From positions 1-64,000 of the forward strand of contig NZ_AQWS01000007.1 in assembly GCF_000375405.1 (NCBI RefSeq): 64,000 nt of DNA, in the 5' to 3' direction. The translations under genes and the position numbers were made by a program. The stretch is from Bacteroides propionicifaciens DSM 19291 = JCM 14649. GTDB lineage: Bacteria > Bacteroidota > Bacteroidia > Bacteroidales > Bacteroidaceae. The notes under the pieces are model-generated. The model was given only the letters and a program-made list of their open reading frames with translations, ran no database searches and had not been told where the DNA came from. Position 1 is the first letter of the stretch. Every line of letters starts with the position of its first letter. Below are positions 30,152-38,303 of the stretch, piece after piece.

Positions 30152-30345
30152 ATGAGTAAAAAATACAAATCTATGATGTAGTCTTTAAGCGCCAAGCTGT
30201 TGATCTAGCTAGTCAGCGAAAGAACAAATCAGAATTAGCTCGTGAGTTAGGTATTTCTGCATCGCTGTTGTATTAGTGGTGTAAAGAATTCAATTAATTT
30301 AGAGAGTCTAGCTTTCCTGGTAATGGACATTTAAAGCTGACTCCT
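30152..30345 (+). pseudogene. Decayed IS3-family transposase OrfA
   Basis: Starts MSKKYKS, loses frame at the first line of the gene, then reads YDVVFKRQAVDLASQRKNKS and ELARELGISASLLY, followed by an in-frame TAG where a Gln codon is expected (LLYQW in intact relatives), WCKEFN, TAA, and FRESSFPGNGHLKLT. This is the helix-turn-helix of IS3/IS911-type OrfA with a frameshift and two nonsense changes. No OrfB or inverted repeat was found nearby, so only a fragment remains. The rest of the 29937-30418 gap holds nothing else recognisable beyond the -7 element of the upstream gene. Confidence 0.85.
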
Positions 30346-30418
30346 TGCTCAACAACGAATTATGGAGTGAAATGCAGCTAATAAGTATATTGATGTTTGC
30401 TATTAAAGGAAGTAAAGC

Positions 30419-31642
30419 TTAAACACCCTTATTCAGCATCACCATCAAATCCATTAACTCACTTGTCTCATCAAACTGATACATTCCTTGCTTCGCTTCA
30501 CTTTCAGAGAAGAACTGCACTTTGTCGGGTTCTAAGCTTGGGTGGCAGACCGTAAAGGGGACTGAGCCAGGTTGGTGAGTTTTGGTTGTAGTCGAAGTGA
30601 TATGATCGGGTAGGAGAACGATTAGGGGAGGATTTGACCAGCCTTTTGTCTCTCTAAGAATTGGAGCTAAAACTTGTGCATCAATATCTTCTATGGTTTT
30701 AAGCTTAAGCTCTAAATTGCCTTCATGGCTTGCTTCGTCGGGAGCCTCTATATGCAACAACACAATATCATTGGTTTGTAAAGCTTGTATCGCGGCTTTA
30801 GCTTTACCTTGATAATTGGTATCTGCAAGCCCTGTTGCACCATCGACATTTATAATCTCAAATCCAGCAAGTTTACCAATGCCTTTAATAAGATCAACAG
30901 CTGAGATAACAGTACCTTTCTTTAGGGTTGGGTAGTTTGAGTTTAAAGTAGGTAGAGTTGAGGCTCCACCTGGTGCCCATAAGCTAATGGCATTGGCTGG
31001 CTTAAGCCCTCTGCTTATTCTAGCTTGGTTAATGGGGTGATTAGCTAGTACCGTTTGTGCCTGATCTATTAGTTGATTTAAGGTATAAATCAAGGATTTA
31101 TCATCCTTGTCAGACGACTGGATGTATAGGCAGGATTTGTCGGCATCGATATGATTATGAGGTAAAATGCATTTCAGCATCCTGCTAAACTGATTTATTT
31201 TCAGAATATGACGATACGAATTACCAGTATAGAACTTAACAAACTCACTTTTTAACTCCACGTTTAGTGCATCAATTAAGACTTTTGCTTCAGCAGATGA
31301 AATATGGTCGGCGGTGAAGCTACTGATTTTATCATCTTCAAGTGTAATCAAATTACATCGCATGACCAGCTCCTCTTCATTAATGGTTATATCCATTTGT
31401 GCAGCTTCGAGAACAGATCGGGCAGGGTAGTGCTTATTTACATCGTAACCCAAGATAGAAAGACAGGCCACATCGCTACCGACTTCCCAACCTTCGGGAG
31501 TAGTTCTTAGGAGTCCATTTTGCCCCAAACGAGCTATAGTGTCAAGATTAGGCTTGAGAGCAACTTCTAATGGAGTTTGGTGATTAAGCAAAGCGATAGG
31601 TTCATCGGCCATTCCATCAGTAATAATTAGAAGTACACTCAT
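30419..31642 (-). CDS. Archaeal-type cofactor-independent phosphoglycerate mutase homologue (possible homoserine kinase)
   Basis: A 407-residue member of the ApgM branch of the alkaline phosphatase superfamily. It has the metal-binding start LLIITDGMADEP, the nucleophile Ser in EGWEVGSDVACLSILGYD, APGGASTLP, HIEAPDEASHEG, and PDHITSTTTKTHQPGSVPF with metal-binding His residues. The family interconverts 3- and 2-phosphoglycerate in Archaea. Bacteroidetes homologues in threonine operons have been proposed from mutant fitness data to act as homoserine kinase, so the enzymatic label is uncertain. It is divergent from the cobalamin operon and has no riboswitch of its own. The phosphothreonine need of cobalamin synthesis makes the neighbourhood suggestive. 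Confidence 0.8.
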   Translation of the reverse strand: MSVLLIITDGMADEPIALLNHQTPLEVALKPNLDTIARLGQNGLLRTTPEGWEVGSDVACLSILGYDVNKHYPARSVLEAAQMDITINEEELVMRCNLITLEDDKISSFTADHISSAEAKVLIDALNVELKSEFVKFYTGNSYRHILKINQFSRMLKCILPHNHIDADKSCLYIQSSDKDDKSLIYTLNQLIDQAQTVLANHPINQARISRGLKPANAISLWAPGGASTLPTLNSNYPTLKKGTVISAVDLIKGIGKLAGFEIINVDGATGLADTNYQGKAKAAIQALQTNDIVLLHIEAPDEASHEGNLELKLKTIEDIDAQVLAPILRETKGWSNPPLIVLLPDHITSTTTKTHQPGSVPFTVCHPSLEPDKVQFFSESEAKQGMYQFDETSELMDLMVMLNKGV

Positions 31643-31776
31643 AATCTAGGTTTCTTTTAGTTTCGTTTTTACTTACAAACTTCAAATATCTAAAATATTA
31701 ATGTAAAACTAGATTATCTTTTCATTAATGAGCTCTAAAATAAAAGATTCTGCTTCTTATGTTTGCTAAAAGATGC

Positions 31777-31784
31777 TAACTTTG
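31777..31784 (+). promoter_or_regulatory. Candidate -7 element of the cbiL operon
   Basis: TAACTTTG fits TAnnTTTG and sits immediately before the riboswitch aptamer, which is where transcription should begin. No strong -33 element is visible. Confidence 0.5.
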
Positions 31785-31785
31785 G

Positions 31786-31960
31786 GTTGTTATTGGTGCT
31801 TAACCTCATTTTGAGGATAAGGTTAAAAGAGAATTAGGTGTAAATCCTAAACAGATCCGCTGCTGTAAGCTTAGTAACAACGCTAAAAAACAGAAGTCAC
31901 TCTCGAGTTTTGAGGGGAAGGCATTTTTAGTGTGAGTAAGTCAGAAAACCTGCCAATAAT
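31786..31960 (+). promoter_or_regulatory. Cobalamin riboswitch controlling the cbiL-btuFCD-cbiJD operon
   Basis: Conserved aptamer elements occur in order: GGTGCTTAACC (P1/P2 side), AAAAGAGAATTAGGTG, the core CCGCTGCTGTAAGC, GAAGTCACT, GGGAAGGC, and the B12 box AAGTCAGAAAACCTGCC at 31938-31954. The arrangement matches the class-I cobalamin riboswitch. It lies about 100 bases before cbiL on the same strand. High adenosylcobalamin is expected to switch the operon off. Confidence 0.95.
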
Positions 31961-31967
31961 ATCTTTT

Positions 31968-32000
31968 GTTTTTAAGAGCTCGAGAATTAGGCTTAAAAAC
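31968..32000 (+). promoter_or_regulatory. Hairpin in the cbiL leader, possible riboswitch expression platform
   Basis: A 9-base perfect stem (GTTTTTAAG at 31968-31976 with CTTAAAAAC at 31992-32000) follows the B12 box by 13 bases. The downstream sequence TATGTTTTTATG is moderately U-rich. It could be a terminator or, with the leader reaching to the ATG at 32067, part of a translational switch. The structure is inferred by eye. Confidence 0.4.
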
Positions 32001-32066
32001 TATGTTTTTATGTTGAATATATTCAACCCTAATCTTTGTAGCCAGTAAGTACAATTCATAATAGAC

Positions 32067-32792
32067 ATGAAGCGTTATAATATGGCAAACACAGTTACAT
32101 TTGTATCTTTAGGTCCTGGTGACCCTAGTCTAATTACCTTAAAAGGACTAAAACAACTTCAAGAGGCAGACATAATTTATGCACCCTCCACGCAACTAAA
32201 AAGTGGGAAAGTATCTTCCCGTGCATACGACATCATAACCAGCTTGGGTATTGACTCAGCAAAGATTAAACTATTCAATGTTCCGATGAGCAAGAATAGA
32301 GATTTGGCTGTTAATGCCTATCAAGAAGTGTCTGAACTAATATATCAAGCCCACCTTGAGGGGTATCAGATTGCTATTTCTGCTGAAGGTGATGCTGGAT
32401 TTTATTCCTCTAGCCATTATGTAACCGAATATCTTAAGCTTAAAAATATTGAGGTAGATAAAATCCCAGGTATTCCTGCGTTTATAGCTTCGGGTGCTTT
32501 AGCGCATCTACATATTGCCAAGCAAGAGGAGGAGTTACATGTTGTTCCTGGCATTCTCTCTTTAGCAGAGTTAACAGATAAATTAAATGCAGGGCATGCT
32601 GTTGTTGTTATGAAGGCTTCGCAATGTGAAGAGGTCATTAAGGCGGCAATAAAAGAGTTTCCTGAAACATCTTTTCATTACTTCGAGAATGTAGGATTAC
32701 CTACTGAGTTTTACACTCAAGACACCTCGACTATTTTGGCGCGCTCTTTCCCTTACTTCTCTTTACTAATTATCAAAAACGAAGCAGAATGA
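32067..32792 (+). CDS. cbiL: Cobalt-precorrin-2 C20-methyltransferase
   Basis: A 241-residue SAM-dependent tetrapyrrole methylase. The N-terminal VSLGPGDPSLITLKGLKQLQ is the family's GxGPGDPxLLT signature. The middle carries AISAEGDAGFYSS and VDKIPGIPAFIASGALAHL. First methylase of the corrin pathway, adding a methyl at C20 of (cobalt-)precorrin-2. It is the first gene after the riboswitch and overlaps the next start by four bases (ATGA). ATG 32082 is an alternative start that removes five residues. With CbiD, CbiG and CbiK also encoded, the anaerobic (early cobalt insertion) name is used. Confidence 0.92.
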   Translation: MKRYNMANTVTFVSLGPGDPSLITLKGLKQLQEADIIYAPSTQLKSGKVSSRAYDIITSLGIDSAKIKLFNVPMSKNRDLAVNAYQEVSELIYQAHLEGYQIAISAEGDAGFYSSSHYVTEYLKLKNIEVDKIPGIPAFIASGALAHLHIAKQEEELHVVPGILSLAELTDKLNAGHAVVVMKASQCEEVIKAAIKEFPETSFHYFENVGLPTEFYTQDTSTILARSFPYFSLLIIKNEAE

Positions 32793-33937
32793 GGAAATTA
32801 AGTCTATTCTTTGTTTTATTCTTGACCTTAGTTATCCAAAGCTGTTCTTTCTCCTCTAAGAATAATAAGGCTCAAACAGAAAATCCTGTTCAGGTCGACA
32901 CCCTAGAAATTAAGTATGCTAAGGGTTTTAGTATTCGTGATTTTGGAGATTATAAGCTGGTAGATGTTCAAGACCCTTCGGGTGAGAACCAGCTTAAATA
33001 TCATTATGCCTTAGTGCCCAGGGGGTCGAACCCCAAATTGCCCAGCGATTATATTAAGATTGAAACTCCCGTCAACAAGCTGATTTGTATGACCTCACTA
33101 CAAATATCCAATTTCTACAAGCTAAACGCAGAAGATCGTATCGTAGGAATTACAAGTACACGCTTTTTGTTTAATCCTCAGATTAATGAGCAGCTTAAAG
33201 AGGGCAAAACCAAAAAAATAGGTATTGAAGGTGAGTTTGATGCTGAATTAGTTATGGCCTTGAATCCTGACTTGGTTTTAGTCTCACCATTTAAAAGAGG
33301 AGGCTACGAGTCCATTCGAAATTTAGACATTCCTCTCGTTAGTTTTTTGGGATATAAAGAAGTGTCACCTTTGGGGCAAGCTGAGTGGATTAAGTTTACA
33401 GCGGCACTTTTAGGAAAAGAGGAGCTGGCCAACAAAGAGTTTGATGAGATAGAAAAGAAATACTTAGCCTTGAAGGCTCAAGTGAAGGATCTTGAGAATC
33501 GCCCTACCGTATTGAGTGGTGAATTGCACTCTGGCAATTGGTATGTTGTGGGAGGAGAGAGCTATTTGGCTCAACTCTTTAGAGATGCTGGAGCACAATA
33601 CTTCATGAAGAATAATAATGAATCGGGAGGCTATTACGTCGATTTCGAAACTGTATATTCTCAAGGTGCTAATGCTGATTTCTGGCGTATTGTCAACAGT
33701 CATAACGGAGATTACGACTATGAGGTGTTGGAGAAAACTGATGCCCGTTATACTGATTTCAAGGCTTTTAAAGACAAGAAGGTAGTTTATTGCAATTTAA
33801 GAGATGTACCCTTCTATGAGCAGACTCCAGTTGAGCCTGAAGTAGTTCTAGCGGATCTGATTAAGATTTTTTATCCTTCCGAGCTACCCAATCATAAGCC
33901 TGTGTATTACGATTTATTAACCCCAACAGATAAATGA
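32789..33937 (+). CDS. btuF: ABC transporter substrate-binding lipoprotein, BtuF-like
   Basis: A 382-residue lipoprotein; the signal FVLFLTLVIQSCSF gives the lipid-bearing Cys at about residue 19. Two lobes of a helical-backbone (cluster A-II) periplasmic binding protein follow: NKLICMTSLQISNFYKLNAEDRIVG, then ELVMALNPDLVLVSPF, and a C-terminal lobe with LAQLFRDAGAQYFMKN. The fold family binds vitamin B12, haem or siderophores. Its place between cbiL and btuC-like genes under a cobalamin riboswitch makes a corrinoid the likely ligand. It is longer than E. coli BtuF (about 245 mature residues). Confidence 0.85.
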   Translation: MRKLSLFFVLFLTLVIQSCSFSSKNNKAQTENPVQVDTLEIKYAKGFSIRDFGDYKLVDVQDPSGENQLKYHYALVPRGSNPKLPSDYIKIETPVNKLICMTSLQISNFYKLNAEDRIVGITSTRFLFNPQINEQLKEGKTKKIGIEGEFDAELVMALNPDLVLVSPFKRGGYESIRNLDIPLVSFLGYKEVSPLGQAEWIKFTAALLGKEELANKEFDEIEKKYLALKAQVKDLENRPTVLSGELHSGNWYVVGGESYLAQLFRDAGAQYFMKNNNESGGYYVDFETVYSQGANADFWRIVNSHNGDYDYEVLEKTDARYTDFKAFKDKKVVYCNLRDVPFYEQTPVEPEVVLADLIKIFYPSELPNHKPVYYDLLTPTDK

Positions 33938-34977
33938 AACAATTCAAACACTTCTATATCTTCTTATCCATCTTTGTTTTCATCTTTATTCTGTTTGGTT
34001 TGAATTTGACCTTGGGTACAATCTCAATTCCTTTGGGTTCAATTTGGGATATTCTGTTCGGTCGAGAGGTTGATTCAGAAATTGCAAAGAATATCATTTG
34101 GAAAACTAGATTTCCGCAAACCCTGACTGCCTTAGTTGCGGGAGCAGGATTATCAATTAGTGGACTTCAAATGCAAACGGTCTTTAGAAATCCTTTGGCA
34201 GGTCCTTCTGAGCTTGGAATTAGTTCAGGTGCGAGTTTAGGTGTAGCTTTTATTATTCTTCTTTCAGGGAATATTGGTGGTGTTGCTTTAAGCCGAATTG
34301 GCTTTATGGGGGAAGTTGCCGTATCGGTAGCTGCTATTATAGGAGCTCTTTTTGTGATGCTTATCATTGTTGGTATATCCCAAAGGGTGAAAGGGAATGT
34401 GATTCTACTTATTATTGGAGTGATGATAGGCTATATCGCCACAGCCATTATTGGTGTGTTAAAGTTTTTTAGTAACGACGAAGATGTTCGTGCTTATGTG
34501 ATTTGGGGACTTGGGAGTTTCTCTAAGGTTTCCGAAGCTCAAGTATATACTTTCGTTACGTTAATGGCTATTCTTATCCCGCTCTCATTTTTACTGATTA
34601 AGTCTTTAAATTTGATGTTGTTAGGAGAGAGTTATGCTAAGAACTTAGGATTAAATATGAAGCGTTCTCGTTTTTGGACAATTTGTTGTTCGTGTGTAAT
34701 CACAGCGATAGTAACTGCTTATTGTGGTCCTATTGTATTCTTAGGATTGGCTGTACCTCATCTTTGTAGGACATTATTCTCGAGCTCTGATCATCGTGTT
34801 CTTATGCCCGCTGTAACCCTAACTGGTGGAGCTTTAGCTTTGCTTTGTAACCTAATTGCTCGAATGCCTGGTTATGAGGGAGCCTTGCCCATCAACTCGG
34901 TAACTGCCCTTATCGGTGCACCGATTGTGATATCCGTATTGTTTGGTAAACGAAAAAATGCAAGTTATGAAGACTAA
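33934..34977 (+). CDS. btuC: ABC transporter permease, BtuC/FecCD family
   Basis: A 347-residue permease with about ten helices. The family signatures RFPQTLTALVAGAGLSISGLQMQTVFRNPLAGPSELGISSGASLG (spread over about residues 50-95) and CGPIVFLGLAVPHLCRTLF (about 267-285) are both clear. It is the inner-membrane channel for the BtuF-like binding protein and starts inside the previous stop (ATGA overlap). Riboswitch context supports corrinoid import. Confidence 0.9.
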   Translation: MKQFKHFYIFLSIFVFIFILFGLNLTLGTISIPLGSIWDILFGREVDSEIAKNIIWKTRFPQTLTALVAGAGLSISGLQMQTVFRNPLAGPSELGISSGASLGVAFIILLSGNIGGVALSRIGFMGEVAVSVAAIIGALFVMLIIVGISQRVKGNVILLIIGVMIGYIATAIIGVLKFFSNDEDVRAYVIWGLGSFSKVSEAQVYTFVTLMAILIPLSFLLIKSLNLMLLGESYAKNLGLNMKRSRFWTICCSCVITAIVTAYCGPIVFLGLAVPHLCRTLFSSSDHRVLMPAVTLTGGALALLCNLIARMPGYEGALPINSVTALIGAPIVISVLFGKRKNASYED

Positions 34978-35974
34978 GAAACAAACCATTATACTTCAAG
35001 ACCTATCTATTGGCTACTTAAGTAAAAAGAGTAAGAAGGTCGTTGCATCTGATTTATCTTGTTCGGTTTGGAGTGGTGAGCTTACTTGCTTAATCGGTTC
35101 GAATGGTGTAGGTAAATCGACCTTATTACGTACCTTATGTGCTTTTCAGCCCAAACTAGGGGGTAATGTTTTAATAAATGATAAGGATATATCTAGTTAT
35201 AAAGAAAAAGAGTTAGCAAAACTCATTAGTGTGGTTTTAACTGAGCGATTTTCTATTCGAAACATGACTGCAAAAGAATTGATCAGTATGGGTAGAAGCC
35301 CTTATACTGGTTTTTGGGGGATGCTAGATGATAAGGATAATCAAATTATTGATGAGGCTATTCGTCTCGTTAAAATTGAAAAGTTATCCAATCGCCTAAT
35401 TGATACTCTGAGTGATGGTGAGCGACAAAAATGTTTGATTGCTAAAGCTCTAGTCCAAGATACGCCAATTATTTTGCTTGACGAGCCTACAGCTTTTTTG
35501 GATTTTCCAAGTAAGGTTGAACTTATGCAACTTCTGCATCGCTTGTCGAGAGAGACCAATAAAACGATATTCTTATCTACACACGATTTGGAATTAGCGC
35601 TTCAAATTGCCGATAAAATTTGGTTAATGGACGAAAAGGCAGGTGTGCAGATGGGAACTCCCGAAGATTTAGCACTCAACAACCTAAAAAGCTTCTTTGC
35701 TCAGAAAGACATCATATTTGACCCAACTTCGGGACTCTTTAGAGTTGAAAATGATTATCAGCGTGAAATCCGATTGGAAGGTCATGGAGTCATCTACGCA
35801 ATGATCCGTAAAGCACTTCTTCGTCATAAAATTTTAGCCAGCCGACAAACAGAATCTAAAATCTGCATCCGTGCTGAACAAGGGGATTTTAGAGTGTATA
35901 GGGATGAGAAATTATTGGATAGTGCTACGACTATCGAAGAGTTAATCGATATTATTAATAAGCTATGGTCCTAA
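34958..35974 (+). CDS. btuD: ABC transporter ATP-binding protein with C-terminal extension, BtuD-like
   Basis: A 338-residue ATPase. Walker A is GSNGVGKSTLLRTL, the signature LSDGERQKCLIAKAL, Walker B IILLDEPTAFLD, with a switch His in STHDLELAL. The start is taken at ATG 34958 (a second ATG lies at 34967); both overlap the permease end. The canonical domain ends near residue 250. A further 85 or so residues (RVENDYQREIRLEGHGVIYA to the C-terminus) form an added alpha/beta segment of unknown role, not found in E. coli BtuD (249 residues). It powers the BtuC-like permease. Confidence 0.88.
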   Translation: MQVMKTKKQTIILQDLSIGYLSKKSKKVVASDLSCSVWSGELTCLIGSNGVGKSTLLRTLCAFQPKLGGNVLINDKDISSYKEKELAKLISVVLTERFSIRNMTAKELISMGRSPYTGFWGMLDDKDNQIIDEAIRLVKIEKLSNRLIDTLSDGERQKCLIAKALVQDTPIILLDEPTAFLDFPSKVELMQLLHRLSRETNKTIFLSTHDLELALQIADKIWLMDEKAGVQMGTPEDLALNNLKSFFAQKDIIFDPTSGLFRVENDYQREIRLEGHGVIYAMIRKALLRHKILASRQTESKICIRAEQGDFRVYRDEKLLDSATTIEELIDIINKLWS

Positions 35975-37782
35975 TTTTTGGAGGTACTACCGAGGGTAGA
36001 ATCTGTGCTAAAGTCTGCGAAGAGGCAGGTAAGGTTTTCTATTACTCAACAAAATCAGCTTATCAACAAATTGAGCTGCATCATGGTGTGCGTGTAAGCG
36101 GTGGTATGAATGCTCAGCAAATGAAAGATTTTATCAGAGCACACGATATAAGGATGGTTATTGATGCTGCACATCCCTTTGCTGAAGAATTACATCGCAA
36201 TATTGATTTGGCTACTCAGGCACTTGAAATCCCAGTGATTCGGTATGAGCGAGCCTATCCACAATCAGAATCTCATTTGGTTTGGTTTGATACTTATGCC
36301 GATGCTGTAGAATATCTCAATCGGCAGCAATTTAATAAGCTGTTGGCTTTAACGGGTGTAAATACCATCCAAAAATTAAAACCCTATTGGCAGAATCATA
36401 ATACTTGGTTTAGGATCATCAATCGTAGTGAATCAAATGCTATTGCTAGGGACTTGGGCTTCCCCCAAGAGAAGATTATTTATTTTGATAAAGAGGATGA
36501 TGAACTAGCGCTTTTGCATAATCTAAAGCCAGATGCAGTGATCACCAAAGAGAGTGGGGAATCGGGAGGTTTTCAAGAGAAAGTTGATGCTACTCGAGCG
36601 ATGAATCTCCCACTATTGGTCGTTAGAAGACCAAAACTATCTTCTTTGTTCATTTCAGTTTACGGCATCTATGGCTTAAGGCGTACAATAGAGCAATTAC
36701 TACCTTCGTATTTCGAACTTCGAATCGGTTTCACTACGGGTAGTTCGGCTACTGCGGCTACTAAGGCTGCATTACTTGCTCTAATTACTCAAACAGCGAT
36801 GGATGAGGTTATAATTCATCTGCCTAGTGGAGAGCCTATCACTATTCCTACCCAGGTGACTTCAATCGGAGAGTCAGAAGCTTCGGCATTTGTGATTAAG
36901 GATGCTGGAGATGATCCCGATGTTACTCACGGCCATGCGATAGCCTCAACGGTAAGTTATACGGGGGAGCATAGTGGAGTTCGTTTTCTACAAGGTCAAG
37001 GTGTAGGAAAGGTTACCCTTCCAGGACTTGATATTCCTATTGGTGACCCCGCTATAAATAAGACGCCTCGACTCATGATACAGCATGAGATTCAAGAAGT
37101 TTTATTGGAGTGTGGTTTGAGCATTGATAGTGCCCAAGGTATTGATGTGAAAATATCCGTACCTGAAGGAGAGCAACTTGCTGAGAAAACATTTAATCCT
37201 CGCTTGGGAATTGTAGGTGGCATCTCTATCATAGGTACTTCTGGAGTAGTTAAACCTTTTTCTTCTGATGCCTTTATTGGTTCTATCCGACGAGAAATTC
37301 AAGTAGCCAAAGCCTTGAAGGTAACGCATATTGTATTCAATTCGGGAGCAAAGAGTGAGCGATATTTAAAGGAGCTTTATCCTGATTTTATTACCAATGC
37401 CTTTATTCAATATGGTAATTTTATTGGTGAGGCACTAAACCTTGCCCACGAAGAGGGGATTCAAGAGGTTACTTTGGGTGTAATGTTGGGTAAAGCAGTC
37501 AAATTGGCTGAGGGACATCTCAATACGCATAGCAAAGAGGTTGTGATGAATAAAGAGTTCATTCTGAATTTGGCTCAAGAGCTAAATTACAGTGATTGGG
37601 TGATAGAGGAAATCAAAAAAATGACTTTAGCCCGTCAGCTGTGGCAAATCATTCCAAGTGATGACCTAAGACTATTCCAATTATTACTGAAGCACTGCCA
37701 ATTGGTATGTAAACCTCAATTCCCTAATGGTAAACTAAATATCTACTTGATTACCGAAAAAGGAGAGATAATAGGGGGTTAG
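35965..37782 (+). CDS. cbiJD: CbiJ-CbiD fusion: cobalt-precorrin-6A reductase and cobalt-precorrin-5B C1-methyltransferase
   Basis: A 605-residue bifunctional protein. Residues 1-245 are a CobK/CbiJ reductase (VLIFGGTTEGRICAKVCEEAG; MVIDAAHPFAEELHRNI; ITKESGESGGFQEKVDA). Residues about 252-605 are CbiD (LRIGFTTGSSATAATKAALLAL; VIKDAGDDPDVTHGHAI; PRLGIVGGISIIGTSGVVKPFS). CbiD is diagnostic of the anaerobic pathway. The two activities act at successive stages, C1 methylation after ring contraction and then reduction of precorrin-6A. The gene overlaps the ATPase by 10 bases, and its TAG stop overlaps the convergent cobC stop. Confidence 0.95.
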   Translation: MVLIFGGTTEGRICAKVCEEAGKVFYYSTKSAYQQIELHHGVRVSGGMNAQQMKDFIRAHDIRMVIDAAHPFAEELHRNIDLATQALEIPVIRYERAYPQSESHLVWFDTYADAVEYLNRQQFNKLLALTGVNTIQKLKPYWQNHNTWFRIINRSESNAIARDLGFPQEKIIYFDKEDDELALLHNLKPDAVITKESGESGGFQEKVDATRAMNLPLLVVRRPKLSSLFISVYGIYGLRRTIEQLLPSYFELRIGFTTGSSATAATKAALLALITQTAMDEVIIHLPSGEPITIPTQVTSIGESEASAFVIKDAGDDPDVTHGHAIASTVSYTGEHSGVRFLQGQGVGKVTLPGLDIPIGDPAINKTPRLMIQHEIQEVLLECGLSIDSAQGIDVKISVPEGEQLAEKTFNPRLGIVGGISIIGTSGVVKPFSSDAFIGSIRREIQVAKALKVTHIVFNSGAKSERYLKELYPDFITNAFIQYGNFIGEALNLAHEEGIQEVTLGVMLGKAVKLAEGHLNTHSKEVVMNKEFILNLAQELNYSDWVIEEIKKMTLARQLWQIIPSDDLRLFQLLLKHCQLVCKPQFPNGKLNIYLITEKGEIIGG

Positions 37783-38303
37783 AAACGATGATGAATAATC
37801 TGACCATACTCAGTCTTTAATTCGAAAGCTTCCTCTATTTTTATGTGCTCGAAATAGACATTGGCACATGAGCAGACTCCGCCGTGGGTGAATATAATTA
37901 CATTTTCGTAGGGTTTTTCTCGTAGTTCATCGATAAATTCAGATACGCGTGCAAGCATTAATTTGAATGATTCGCCGTTGGGTACTGCTTTGCCAATCCA
38001 ATCTTCTTCCCAAACCTTGAAATCTATTTCCCCCCATTCTTTCATCTCCCAATCACCGAAGTCTAGCTCTTTGAGTCGGTCATCAAAAGTAATCTCATCT
38101 TTGGCATCTATGCAATAATGAGCAAGCCTTTTGCATCGTGTGAGCGGACTAGCATAGACTTTATCAAACGGAATAGTCGACAACCCTTTTTTAACGATTT
38201 CTGCTTCTACCTCAAAAGTGGGTTTTAGTGGTACATCTGATTGGCCGTAACAAACACCTTTGGGCACATCGACTGCTGTATGTCTTATAAAGTAGATATT
38301 CAT
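37779..38303 (-). CDS. cobC: Alpha-ribazole phosphatase
   Basis: A 174-residue histidine phosphatase. The phosphorylated His is in YFIRHTAVDVPKGVCYGQSDVPL (Arg-His-Thr instead of the usual Arg-His-Gly, as often seen in CobC). The second catalytic His lies in VIIFTHGGVC, and ASPLTRCKRLA is also present. It removes phosphate from alpha-ribazole phosphate or adenosylcobalamin phosphate in nucleotide-loop assembly. It is the last gene of the minus operon, overlapping cobS by four bases. Confidence 0.9.
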   Translation of the reverse strand: MNIYFIRHTAVDVPKGVCYGQSDVPLKPTFEVEAEIVKKGLSTIPFDKVYASPLTRCKRLAHYCIDAKDEITFDDRLKELDFGDWEMKEWGEIDFKVWEEDWIGKAVPNGESFKLMLARVSEFIDELREKPYENVIIFTHGGVCSCANVYFEHIKIEEAFELKTEYGQIIHHRF

